64,000 nt of DNA from Hydrogenophaga sp. (GCF_011772445.1 NZ_WVZN01000047.1:112645-176644); one strand, 5' to 3'; shown: positions 28,804 to 39,204, counted from the first letter of the stretch. Notes: generated from the letters alone by a model not told the origin. Translations and numbers: made by a program.

Positions 28804-28950
28804 GCTGATTGCCTCGAATCAGCCAGCCCTCCGTGACCTGCTGCGCCTTCGGTCCGCCGAAGAAGTGGTGGGTGAATTTGTGTCTTTTTGTACGGGAAAT
28901 GCCGCTCATCGGCCGCCGAAGGCCGCAGGTTCGTGTGCACTTCCGCACAT
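28804..28950. promoter_or_regulatory. Further hairpins in the leader of the lipoprotein gene
   Basis: GCTGATT-GCCTCG-AATCAGC (28804-28823), CTTCGG-TCCG-CCGAAG (28847-28862), CGGCC-GCCGAA-GGCCG (28910-28925) and GTGTGC-ACTTCC-GCACAT (28933-28950, one G-T pair, with a T5 run a few bases later) are spaced regularly toward the lipoprotein start. They could form a structured 5-prime leader or attenuator. Confidence 0.4.
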
Positions 28951-29167
28951 CGCCGTTTTTGAACAGCCGATCAACTGTGCCGCTTTTCACGCTTTCAGCC
29001 CCCCTAAAGTCATTCGCAGTGGCGTCGAGAAACAAGACAAAGGGGTGAAAAACGTGCGACAGATCACGGCGAAAAAAGAAACCCCATACCTTGGTATTAA
29101 TGCTTTCGGGTGCTATTCACCGGGCATTGGACACTTTCAATTCAATTCATCGCGAACGCCAAACATC

Positions 29168-31625
29168 ATGGAAATCGAATTGGTTAACCCCCGGGTCAAA
29201 CGGGACCTTCACCGCCCGGTGCTGGCGGCCTTGTTCACCTGCGTGGCCCTGACGGCTTGCGGCGGCGGTGGCGGTGGCGCCGACGCCGGTGCCTCTCCTG
29301 CCCCCGCTCCCGTGGCTGTCGACAACGCGTCCAGTGCACCGCCGCCGCCGGCCAACGGCGTCGCGCCGACGGCTGCCGAAATGGAAGCGGCCGCCGCCCG
29401 CGGATGGTCCTGGAGCGGCCTGCTCAAGCTGTGGGAATCCATCAAGACCTGCTCCCGCTCCGGCACCTGCCCCCGCTCCGGCACCTGCCCCCGCTCCGGC
29501 ACCTGCCCCCGCTCCGGCACCTGCTCCCGCTCCGGCACCTGCCCCCGCTCCGGCACCTGCTCCCGCCCCGGCACCTGCCCCCGCTCCGGCGCCTGCCCCC
29601 GCTCCGGCGCCTGCCCCCGCTCCGGCGCCTGCTCCCGCTCCGGCACCGGCACCCGCTCCGGCACCTGCTCCCGCTCCCGCCGTCGGCGTGGGTGGCCTGG
29701 CTTGCGCCTCCGGCGCCATCACCTGCGTGGAAGTCACGTCCGGCAGCGCCCAGACCAACCTGCCCATCACCTTCGGCCAGCCCTTCCGCAGTGGCGACCT
29801 GGCCACCAGCCAGGGCCTGCGCGCCCAGGACAGCGTCGGCAACACCGTGCCGCTGCAGATGGACGAGGTGTCCACCCACAAGAACGGTTCGGTGCGCTTC
29901 GCCGTACTCAGCGCCTCGGTACCCAGCCTGCCGGCCAACACCGCTCGCATCATCAACATCTACCCGGCCACCAAGACCACGTCGAGCGTCTCGCTGCCCG
30001 CCTCGCCGGCCTGGAACCTGCAGGTCACGGCCCGACTGTCCGACGGCAGCACCCTGGTGGCCAACCCGCAGCAGGCGCTGCAGCAGGCCATCGCCTCGGG
30101 CAGCAACCGCCGCCTGCACGGCCCCGTGGCGAGCGAGTTCAACATCGTCGCGCCCATGATCAACCAGTCAACCGGCGCGGCCCACCCGCACCTGGTGGCG
30201 CGCCTGCACACCCGCCTGTACCAGAGCGGCCAGATCCGCACCGACGTGGTGATGGAGAACAACTGGGCCCTCAAGGCCTCGCCGTCCGACCTGAGCTACT
30301 CGCTGACGGTCACCGCCAACGGTCAGACCTTGCTGTCGCAGCCGTCCTTCACGCACCACCACAAGGCCCGCTGGCACAAGGTGGTGTGGACGGGCGCCGC
30401 CGCGCCGAACGTGCGCGTACGCCACAACATGCGCTACTTCCTGGATAGCCGCGCCACCTGGAACTACAACCTGGGCCTGAGCATTCCGGAAAGCGTGCTC
30501 GCCGCCGAGGCCTCCAGCCTGGCCTCGCGCAACACTGGCCCCATGGGCACCGCCATGTTGACCACCGACATGCCCGGCACCGGTGGCCGTTCCGAAATCG
30601 CACCTGTGCCTCGCTGGACCGCGATGTACCTGATCAGTCAGGACGACCGCGCGCGCGCCTCCATGCTGGCCAACGCCGACGCCGCCGCCAGCGCACCTGT
30701 GCACTACCGGGACCACGAGACCGACCAGCCGATCAGCGTCATCAAGTACCCCAACCTGGCGCTGCGCTATGGCAGCTCCAATCCTTCGGTGCCGACCGCG
30801 AGCACCTCCAGCACCTGGAAACCGGACATTGCGCACCAGGGCTCCTACGCCTACATCCCCTACCTGATCACCGGCGACGCGTTCTATCTCGACGAGATGA
30901 TGTTCTGGGCCGCCTGGAACATCGCCGCCAACGATCCGGCCGGGCGCGGCACCTCGCAGGGTCACATGGGCTCCGAGCAGCTGCGGGGCGCGGCCTGGGG
31001 CTTCCGCTCGATCCTCGAAGCCGCCTTCGCGGTGCCCGACAACCACCCGCAGAAGACCTACTTCCGCACGATCGCCAACAACAACATCTCGTTCTTCAAC
31101 TCGAACTTCACCGCCACCACCGACACGCAGTACGTCTTCCCGCTCGGGGGGCTGAAGGGCATCTACAACAACAACCAGATCCCCGGCTACGAGAACGACT
31201 TCTTCATGTACGTGACCGCCTGGGCGCTGGAGAACGGCGAGACGGGCATGCAAGCGACGTTCAACAACATCGCTCGCTACATCGTCGGGCGCTTCACATC
31301 GGCTGTGCAGGCCCAGGGCTTCTGCACCTCGAAGGGCGCGCACTACTGGAACGAGAGCCGCAGCGGAAGCACCGCGCTCTCGAGCTGGGCGGCCTACGCC
31401 AGTGCGAACGGAGACGGCCCATCCTGCGGAACCGTCGCCAACGGTGACGGCGCCTACCCCGACTGGGCTGGGGGCTACGCGGCGGTGTCGCGCGGAATGC
31501 TCGGCGCCGCAGCGAACGCCGGCCACTCCGATGCACCGGCGGCCTATACGCGGTGGTTGACGTTCACGCCCAACCTGGGCACGGACTTCAAGAACGACCC
31601 GTCCTACGCGATCGTGCCGCGCTGA
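29168..31625 (+). pseudogene. Frameshifted secreted lipoprotein with (Pro-Ala)n linker and RIFT-barrel/lyase-like region
   Basis: From ATG 29168 the frame encodes a lipoprotein signal (VLAALFTCVALTACGGG, lipobox Cys) and 93 residues ending WESIK at 29446. The next intact frame starts at 29448 with a (Pro-Ala) repeat and runs 725 residues to the stop at 31623. Skipping the single base A29447 joins them into one protein of about 818 residues. The C-terminal part (ITCVEVTSGSAQTNLPITFG, QDSVGNTVPLQMDE; then a helical region with HMGSEQLRGAAWGFRS) resembles RIFT-barrel exo-lyase (PcRGLX/YetA-like) proteins; this is a tentative match. It may be a true null allele or a sequencing error. A strong terminator follows. 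Confidence 0.65.
29448..29681 (+). repeat. Thirteen tandem copies of an 18-bp unit encoding Pro-Ala repeats
   Basis: Units of CCTGCYCCCGCTCCGGCR type repeat 13 times with only a few substitutions (the 7th, 12th and 13th differ most). In the downstream frame each encodes Pro-Ala three times, giving a 78-residue rigid linker between the lipid anchor and the globular part. Because 18 is a multiple of three, copy-number change would alter linker length but not restore the reading frame. Confidence 0.93.
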
Positions 31626-31643
31626 GCGCCACGGTTCTCCGAG

Positions 31644-31681
31644 AAAGCCCCGAGGCCCCGGCCTCGGGGCTTTTTCTTTTT
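31644..31681 (+). terminator. Strong intrinsic terminator after the lipoprotein gene
   Basis: AGCCCCGAGGCC pairs perfectly with GGCCTCGGGGCT across a 2-nt loop (31646-31671), followed by TTTTTCTTTTT. It lies 20 bp after the lipoprotein stop and 40 bp before the end of the convergent sirtuin gene. Confidence 0.93.
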
Positions 31682-31710
31682 GTGGCCCCGGCCTCGGGGC
31701 CGCTCGCGCC

Positions 31711-32439
31711 TCAGTCGTCGCCCAGCAGCAGCGGCAAAGCGCTGGCGGCGGTGGCACGCAGGCAATGCGTCGCCACGCGGTCTAGGGCGCTGGCCTGGGG
31801 ATTGACGATGAGCACGCGGGCGCCGGCCTCGCGCGCCACTGCCGCCAGGCCGGCGGCCGGATATACCTCGCCCGAGGTGCCGACCACGAGCATCAGGTCG
31901 CATGCTTCGGCCGCAGCCTGTGCCGCGGCGAGCTCGGCCTCGGGCAGCATCTCGCCGAACCACACCACGGCGGGGCGGCGCAGGTTGCCGCAGACCGGGC
32001 AATGCGGCGGACGGCCGGGTGCGATCGCGTCCGCTTGGCAGCAGGCACGCGGTGCGTCGAGCCAGCGGTCCTGCGCGATGTTGCCGTGCAGGGCCAGCAC
32101 ACCGGCGCTGCCCGCGCGCTGGTGCAGCCCGTCGACGTTCTGCGTGATGACCGTGAGCCGGCCCGGGTGGCGGCGCTGGAAATCCGCGATCGCCAGGTGC
32201 CCCGCATTGGCTTGCACGTTGTCAATGGCGGCGCGGCGCTCGGCGTACCAGTCCCACACCAGTTGCGGCTGGCGGCGAAAGGCCGCTTCGGTGGCGAGCT
32301 GCTGCGGGTCGAATCGCGCCCACAGGCCGGTGAGCGCGTCGCGAAACGTGGGCACGCCCGATTCGGCGCTCATGCCCGCGCCGCTGAGCACGGCGATGGC
32401 CCGCGCCGAGCGGACCCAGGCGCGGAGTTCTTCGTCCAT
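31711..32439 (-). CDS. Sir2-family NAD-dependent protein deacylase
   Basis: The 242-residue sirtuin removes acyl groups from lysines using NAD. It has GAGMSAESGVPTFRD (19-33), TQNVDGLHQRAG (about 99-110) and the catalytic His118 in LHGN. Tyr65 and Arg68 (YAER) form the Y-x-x-R pair that marks class III enzymes able to remove succinyl or malonyl groups. Of the zinc cysteines, CPVC (147/150) is normal, but the first pair reads adjacent Cys133-Cys134 instead of CxxC. The ATG at 32439 is 6 bp after the rlmB stop. Confidence 0.9.
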   Translation of the reverse strand: MDEELRAWVRSARAIAVLSGAGMSAESGVPTFRDALTGLWARFDPQQLATEAAFRRQPQLVWDWYAERRAAIDNVQANAGHLAIADFQRRHPGRLTVITQNVDGLHQRAGSAGVLALHGNIAQDRWLDAPRACCQADAIAPGRPPHCPVCGNLRRPAVVWFGEMLPEAELAAAQAAAEACDLMLVVGTSGEVYPAAGLAAVAREAGARVLIVNPQASALDRVATHCLRATAASALPLLLGDD

Positions 32440-32445
32440 GGGCAA

Positions 32446-33210
32446 TCAGCCGCGCTGGCGCAGGGCCTCGTAGAGGCAGATGCCGCTGGCCACCGAGACG
32501 TTCAGGCTCTCGACCGCACCGCGCATGGGGATGTGCACGAGTTCGTCGCAGGTCTTGCGCGTGAGCTGGCGCATGCCCGGGCCTTCGGCGCCCAGCACCA
32601 GGGCCACCGGTCCCTTGAGGTCCACCTCGTAAACCGACTTGGGCGCGTCGTCGCTGGTGCCGATGACCCAGATGTTGCGTTCCTTGAGTTCGTTCAGCGT
32701 GCGCGCGAGGTTGGTGACCATGAAGTACGGCATGGTCTCGGCCGCGCCGCTGGCCACCTTGGCCACGGTGGCGTTCAGGCCCACGGCGTGGTCCTTGGGT
32801 GCCACCACGGCGTGCGCGCCGGCGCCGTCGGCCACGCGCAGGCAGGCGCCCAGGTTGTGCGGGTCGGTCACGCCGTCGAGCACCAGCAGCAGCGGGGCCT
32901 GGTCCGCGCCCTCGACCTGGTCGAGCAGGTCGTCGAGCGAGCGGGCCTGTTCCACGGGCAGCACGCGCGCGGCCACGCCCTGGTGGCCGTGGCTGCCCGC
33001 GAGCTTGGCGATGCGCAAGCCATCGGCCTCGATCAGGCGCACGCCGGCTTCCTTGGCGCGATCGAGGAACTGGCGCATGCGCGCGTCGCGGCGCGTGGAC
33101 TCGAAATAGACCTCGACGATGCTCTGCGGCGCCGTCTTCAGGCGCACGCCGACCGCGTGGAAACCGAACAGGACCTTGGTGGCGGACGGGGCTTTGGGCG
33201 AGGCGGACAT
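32446..33210 (-). CDS. rlmB: 23S rRNA (guanosine-2251-2'-O)-methyltransferase
   Basis: The 254-residue SPOUT methyltransferase modifies G2251 in the peptidyl-transferase P loop of 23S rRNA. It has an N-terminal L30e-like substrate-binding domain (about 12-85) and the trefoil-knot catalytic domain with LDGVTDPHNLGACLR, LVLGAEGPGM and IPMRGAVESLNVSVA. The length is normal. It is followed by the sirtuin gene after 6 bp, and a 44-bp gap separates it from the ABC ATPase gene upstream. Confidence 0.95.
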   Translation of the reverse strand: MSASPKAPSATKVLFGFHAVGVRLKTAPQSIVEVYFESTRRDARMRQFLDRAKEAGVRLIEADGLRIAKLAGSHGHQGVAARVLPVEQARSLDDLLDQVEGADQAPLLLVLDGVTDPHNLGACLRVADGAGAHAVVAPKDHAVGLNATVAKVASGAAETMPYFMVTNLARTLNELKERNIWVIGTSDDAPKSVYEVDLKGPVALVLGAEGPGMRQLTRKTCDELVHIPMRGAVESLNVSVASGICLYEALRQRG

Positions 33211-33254
33211 GGGCGCGATTATCGGGCCCCGGCCCGCACGGCCCGGCCAGACCC

Positions 33255-33945
<691 letters not shown>

Positions 33946-33947
<2 letters not shown>

Positions 33948-34611
33948 GAAACATTCCCTGAATTCGAACCGCCGCCACTTTAGCCTGAGCCTGCTGGCGG
34001 CGCTGGCTTTCGGGCCGGCGGGCGCCGTGCACGCCCAGGGCCAGGCGGCGCCCGTGGTGCTGGTGGTGGGCGACTCGCTCAGCGCCGAGTACGGGCTCAA
34101 ACGCGGCAGCGGCTGGGTCGCCCTCACCGAAGAGCGGCTCAAAGACGAAAAGGTTCCGGCGCGGGTGGTCAACGCCAGCGTCAGCGGCGACACCACCTCG
34201 GGCGGGCGCTCGCGACTGCCGGCGCTGCTCAAGCAGCACCAGCCGGCGGTGGTGGTCATCGAGCTGGGCGGCAACGACGCCCTTCGCGGCCTGCCGCTGA
34301 ACATGACACGCGACAACCTCACCGCCATGACCCGCGCCGCCAAGGCCGCCGGGGCGCGCGTCCTGCTGCTGGGCATGGAAATGCCGCCCAACTACGGCGC
34401 GAAGTACGGGCAGGAATTCCGCGAGCTGTTCGCCACCGTGGCGCGTGAGGAAAAGGCCGCGCTGGTGCCCTTCTTCCTCAAGGGCGTGGCCGACGGGGCC
34501 GACCCGCTCGCCCTCTTCCAGAGCGACCGCATCCACCCCAACGAGAAGGCCCAGCCGATGATGCGCGACACCGTGTGGCCGGCGCTGCGCAAGCTGGTGG
34601 CGGCCGGATAA
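33946..34611 (+). CDS. tesA: Periplasmic arylesterase / thioesterase I, GDSL family
   Basis: The 221-residue SGNH hydrolase cleaves acyl thioesters and esters in the periplasm. A signal peptide (RRHFSLSLLAALAF, with a twin-arginine-like N-RR-HF-S start) ends near residue 30. The catalytic Ser44 lies in VGDSLS, the GGND oxyanion block follows, and Asp194/His197 in SDRIHP complete the triad. It is divergent from the ABC ATPase with overlapping start codons, so each promoter must lie inside the other gene. mnmH starts 9 bp after its stop. Confidence 0.93.
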
Positions 34612-34619
34612 TCGGGCGC

Positions 34620-35702
34620 ATGCCCGTTGCCACCCTGAGCGCCCCCGAGGCGCTGCGCCGCCTCGCCGAGTTCGACACCGTCATCGACGCCCGCACCGAG
34701 GACGAACACGCGCTCGACCACGTGCCGGGGGCGCTGAACTGGCCCACGCTGAACAACGCCGAGCGCATTCAGATCGGCACGATGTACAAGCAGGTCAGCC
34801 CCTTCGAGGCCAAGAAGCGCGGCGCCATGCTGGCCGCGCGCAACATCGCGGCCCACATCGAGCGCGAGGTGCTCGACACGCCCAAGGGCTGGCGCCCGCT
34901 GGTCTACTGCTGGCGTGGTGGCAACCGCAGCGGAGCACTCGCCACCATCCTGGGCGCCATCGGCTTTCAGGTCACGTTGATCGAAGGCGGCTACAAGGCC
35001 TGGCGCGCCGCGCTGGTGGACGACCTGCCTCGCCTGGCCGCCCGCCTGCACTACCGCGTGATCTGCGGCCCCACCGGCAGCGGCAAGACGCGCCTGCTGC
35101 ACGCCCTGGCGGCCGAAGGCGCGCAGGTGCTCGACCTGGAGGGCCTGGCCTGCCACCGCAGCTCGGTGCTGGGCCACCTGCCCGGCCAGCCTCAGCCCAG
35201 CCAGAAGCGCTTCGACTCCCTGCTGTGGGACGCGCTGCGCCGCTTCGACCCCGCACGGCCGGTGTACGTGGAAAGCGAGAGCAAGAAGGTGGGCAACCTG
35301 CGCGTGCCCGACGGCCTGATGGACGCCATGCGGGCCAGCCCCTGCATCGCCCTGCGCCTGAGCAACGAGGAGCGCGTGGCGCTGCTGCTGGAAGACTACG
35401 ACTACTTCGTGCGCGACCCGGCGCTGCTGATCGGGCGGCTGCAGGCCTTGCGTGCGCTGCGCGGAGGCGACGTGGTGAATGGCTGGATCGATCAGGTGCG
35501 AGCCGGTCGCACGCCCGAGATGGTGCGCGATCTGCTGGCCGAGCACTACGACCCGACGTACGCGAATTCGACGGCGCGCAATTTCCCTTTGTTCGCACAG
35601 GCGCGCGACTGCGCACCAGCGGATCGCCACCCCGAGGCGATGCGGGTGGCGGCGCGTCAGATCATCGAGAGCGAAGCGGCCCCGTTTGTGCTGAACGGCT
35701 GA
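34620..35702 (+). CDS. mnmH: tRNA 2-selenouridine/geranyl-2-thiouridine synthase
   Basis: The 360-residue enzyme replaces the sulfur of 2-thiouridine at the tRNA wobble position with selenium through a geranylated intermediate. The N-terminal rhodanese domain carries the reactive Cys97 in VYCWRGGNRSG; the C-terminal P-loop domain has GPTGSGKT at 150-157. Its length matches the family. It follows tesA by 8 bp, so they are probably co-transcribed. No selD was seen in the window. Confidence 0.95.
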   Translation: MPVATLSAPEALRRLAEFDTVIDARTEDEHALDHVPGALNWPTLNNAERIQIGTMYKQVSPFEAKKRGAMLAARNIAAHIEREVLDTPKGWRPLVYCWRGGNRSGALATILGAIGFQVTLIEGGYKAWRAALVDDLPRLAARLHYRVICGPTGSGKTRLLHALAAEGAQVLDLEGLACHRSSVLGHLPGQPQPSQKRFDSLLWDALRRFDPARPVYVESESKKVGNLRVPDGLMDAMRASPCIALRLSNEERVALLLEDYDYFVRDPALLIGRLQALRALRGGDVVNGWIDQVRAGRTPEMVRDLLAEHYDPTYANSTARNFPLFAQARDCAPADRHPEAMRVAARQIIESEAAPFVLNG

Positions 35703-35708
35703 ACGGCG

Positions 35709-35903
35709 TCAATCGGCGCTGCCGGCACCACCCTCGCCCTGCCCGGCATCGCCCGGTGCACCGCCTGGGTTGCCGTCGGCTTGATCGGTGCCGTCGGGGT
35801 GGTCGCTCTTGCGAGCGGCCTTGTTGCGCAGCTTCTCTTCTTTCTTCTGCTTCTTGGCCAGCTCGCGCTGTCGTTTCTCGTAGCCGTAGTTGGGAGTTGC
35901 CAA
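35709..35903 (-). CDS. Small highly charged protein of unknown function
   Basis: The predicted 64-residue product begins ATPNYGYEKRQRELAKKQKK after a TTG start and continues with a Lys/Glu-rich helix and an acidic Gly-rich tail. Similar short N-YGYEKRQRELAKK proteins occur widely in beta- and gamma-proteobacteria with no known role. No in-frame ATG gives a sensible start (ATG 36002 lies inside the upstream metC-like gene). It ends 6 bp from the convergent mnmH stop. Its existence rests on the conserved N-terminus. Confidence 0.6.
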   Translation of the reverse strand: MATPNYGYEKRQRELAKKQKKEEKLRNKAARKSDHPDGTDQADGNPGGAPGDAGQGEGGAGSAD

Positions 35904-35928
35904 AGCGCGCTTTCGAAAGGTTGGGAAT

Positions 35929-37113
35929 TCAGGACTGCAAGCGGGGCAAGGCCTGGGCCAGATCGGCCCGCAGGTCCTCGACGTGTTCCAGGCCGATGGC
36001 AAAGCGTACCAGACCCCCCGCGTGAGGCCAACCCAAAGACCGGATGGAGGGCACGCGGTACGGGGCGCACAGGCTGATGGGGCCGGCCCAGCTCCAGCCC
36101 AGCTTGAACAGCTTGAGCGCGTCGCAGAAGGCGTCGATGCGCTCCTGCGAAATGGCGGCGTCGAAAGCGGCGCTGAACAGGCAGCCTGCCGCCCTCGCGT
36201 CGCGTTGCCAGTGGGCGTGGCCGGGCGAGCCCGGCAGCGCGGGGTGAAAGACCTGAGCGATCCCCGGCTGCTGCTGCATCCACGCGGCCAGCTCCCGCGT
36301 TGCGGCGTCCTGCGCGCGATAGCGCAGATCGATGGTGTGCAGGCCGCGCAGCACGAGTTCGGCGTCGTTCACGCCGATGTTCAGGCCGAGGCGCATGTGG
36401 CACAGCAGCACGGTGCGGTGCAGAGCTTCGTCGCGCGAGACGACCGAGCCCATCAGCACGTCGGCCCCGCCGCTGGGGTACTTGGTGAGGGCCTGCACCG
36501 ACAGGTCCACGCCCAGCTCGAAGGGGGCGAAGGCAATGCCCGCGCCCCAGGTGTTGTCCAGCGCGGTGACGATGGGGCGCTCGCGCCCCTGGCTGGCCTG
36601 GCGCACCACGGCCACCAGGGCGGGGACATCGGGGAACTCGAGCGTGATGGAGCCCGGCGCCTCCAGCCACACCAAGCGCGTGGCGGGCGAGATCTTCGCG
36701 GCCAGGTCGGCTGGGTCCATCGCGTCGTAGAAGCGGTGCGTGATGCCCCAGGACTCCAGCTCCCCGGCGGCGAAGGTCTTGCCCGGGCCGTAGGCGTTGT
36801 CGGGGATCAGCAGTTCGTCGCCGGTGCGCAGAAAGGCCATGTCCACCAGTGCCACCGCCGCCAGGCCGCTGGGCGCCAGCACGCAGTGCGTGCCGCCTTC
36901 CAGAGTGGCGATGCGCTCCTCGAGCGTGAAGGTGGTGGGCGTGCCGTGCAGACCGTAGGTGTAGCCGCTCTTGTCTTTCCAGTCGTACGTACGCAGCGCG
37001 TGGACGTTGGGAAAGATGACGGTGGAGGCCTTGTGCACGCCGGGCGCGACGGCCTCGAAGCCCTCGGGGGGCTTGTAGGGGTGGTGGATGAGTTGGGTGG
37101 AGAGCTTGTTCAT
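35929..37113 (-). CDS. metC: Cystathionine beta-lyase
   Basis: The 394-residue PLP enzyme of the Cys/Met metabolism family cleaves cystathionine to homocysteine, pyruvate and ammonia. The PLP lysine is Lys211 in LTKYPSGGADVLMGS. PLP-binding TYGLHGTPTTFTLEE and substrate-site SIRSLGWPHAGGLVRFAIGLE are present. The branch resembles proteobacterial MetC rather than gamma-synthase, though activity cannot be settled by eye. The ATG at 37113 gives the typical MNKLSTQLIHHPY start. Confidence 0.9.
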   Translation of the reverse strand: MNKLSTQLIHHPYKPPEGFEAVAPGVHKASTVIFPNVHALRTYDWKDKSGYTYGLHGTPTTFTLEERIATLEGGTHCVLAPSGLAAVALVDMAFLRTGDELLIPDNAYGPGKTFAAGELESWGITHRFYDAMDPADLAAKISPATRLVWLEAPGSITLEFPDVPALVAVVRQASQGRERPIVTALDNTWGAGIAFAPFELGVDLSVQALTKYPSGGADVLMGSVVSRDEALHRTVLLCHMRLGLNIGVNDAELVLRGLHTIDLRYRAQDAATRELAAWMQQQPGIAQVFHPALPGSPGHAHWQRDARAAGCLFSAAFDAAISQERIDAFCDALKLFKLGWSWAGPISLCAPYRVPSIRSLGWPHAGGLVRFAIGLEHVEDLRADLAQALPRLQS

Positions 37114-37148
37114 GGTTTCGGCGCCGGGCCGCCCCAAGCCGAAACGCA

Positions 37149-37192
37149 CCCCCTCGGGGGGCAGCGACCCGCGCAGCGGCGGAGCGTGGGGG
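37149..37192. repeat. Comamonadaceae-type GC-rich intergenic element
   Basis: CCCCCTCGGGGGGCAGCG followed by ACCCGCGCAGCGGCGGAGCG and TGGGGG forms nested C/G-run hairpins. I recall closely similar text between genes in many Comamonadaceae genomes, so it is probably a dispersed intergenic repeat with terminator or RNA-processing properties. It lies between the phosphoribosyltransferase gene and metC. Confidence 0.45.
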
Positions 37193-37203
37193 CCGTCACG
37201 GTT

Positions 37204-37728
37204 CTACAGCTTCCATTTCTCCAGCAGCTGCGCCGGGCGCAGGCTGTCGTAGCCCTCGAAGGGCTGGTGGATCCAGGGGTTGGTGGGCAGGAATTCCACC
37301 GAATAGTCGGGCGTGAAGGTGGACAACTGCTTGGTCCAGATCACCGCGCTGCGCAGCTCGGTGATGGGCGAGTAGTTGTTCTTGAGCAGGTCGATGACAA
37401 CCTTGAGCGTGTGGCCGGAATCGGCCAGGTCATCGACCAGCAGCACCTTGCCCGCGATCTCGCCCTTGGGCGTGGTGATGTAGCGCGCGATGTCCAGCTT
37501 GCCCTGCACCGTGCCGGCTTCGGCGCGGTAGGAGCTGGTGGACATGATGGCCAGCGGCTTGTCGAAGATGCGCGAGAGGATGTCGCCCGGGCGCATGCCG
37601 CCGCGCGCCAGGCACAGGATGGTGTCGAACTCCCAGCCCGACTGGTACACCTTGAGCGCCAGCTTTTCGATGAGGTTGTGGTACTCGTCGTAGGAGACGT
37701 AGAGGTGTTTGCCGTCTTCGGTGAGCAT
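37204..37728 (-). CDS. Purine-type phosphoribosyltransferase
   Basis: The 174-residue type I phosphoribosyltransferase has the PRPP-binding motif VLLVDDLADSGHTL and an upstream LARGGMRPGDILSR loop. It looks like xanthine/hypoxanthine salvage enzymes, which make nucleotide monophosphates from free bases and PRPP. Its place 75 bp downstream of purA fits purine metabolism. The exact base is not certain. Confidence 0.88.
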   Translation of the reverse strand: MLTEDGKHLYVSYDEYHNLIEKLALKVYQSGWEFDTILCLARGGMRPGDILSRIFDKPLAIMSTSSYRAEAGTVQGKLDIARYITTPKGEIAGKVLLVDDLADSGHTLKVVIDLLKNNYSPITELRSAVIWTKQLSTFTPDYSVEFLPTNPWIHQPFEGYDSLRPAQLLEKWKL

Positions 37729-37803
37729 GCGTGCGGACTCCGGGTGGGGTTCGGATGAGTGTGTCGTGGCGGGGTCGGGCGCCCTACCCGGGCTTTCCCG
37801 GGT

Positions 37804-39204
<1,401 letters not shown>

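Larger units (their letters stand above)
28653..29167. other. AT-richer 515-bp intergenic region crowded with hairpins
   Basis: I see no convincing gene here. By hand count 65 of 140 bases at 28661-28800 are G or C (46%), far below the flanking genes. It holds at least eight inverted repeats, listed as two separate entries, and must contain the promoter of the lipoprotein gene at 29168. Possible roles are terminator, structured leader or a noncoding RNA. Confidence 0.7.

Noticed and set aside
29005-29028. Flagellar sigma-28-like promoter (TAAAGT, 11-nt spacer, GCGTCGAG)
   Set aside because: Only the -35-like half fits; the -10 half shares just two bases with GCCGATAA.
28625-29035. 136-codon minus-strand frame in the hairpin-rich gap
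   Set aside because: Its composition does not look like a protein, it has no recognisable motif or ribosome site, and it runs through several perfect hairpins.
28801-29100. Cyclic-di-GMP or other known riboswitch in the leader
   Set aside because: Hairpins are present, but I could match no conserved riboswitch core sequence.
29441-29460. Programmed ribosomal frameshift at the lipoprotein junction
   Set aside because: No slippery heptamer or homopolymer is present at the join; an indel or sequencing error is simpler.
29448-29681. CRISPR-like array
   Set aside because: The 18-bp units are contiguous with no spacers and encode Pro-Ala; it is a coding tandem repeat.
28865-30448. 527-codon frame rich in Cys-Ser-Arg-Gly repeats
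   Set aside because: Only its part from 29168 to 29446 is real; beyond that it is the out-of-frame reading of the Pro-Ala repeat and lyase-like region.
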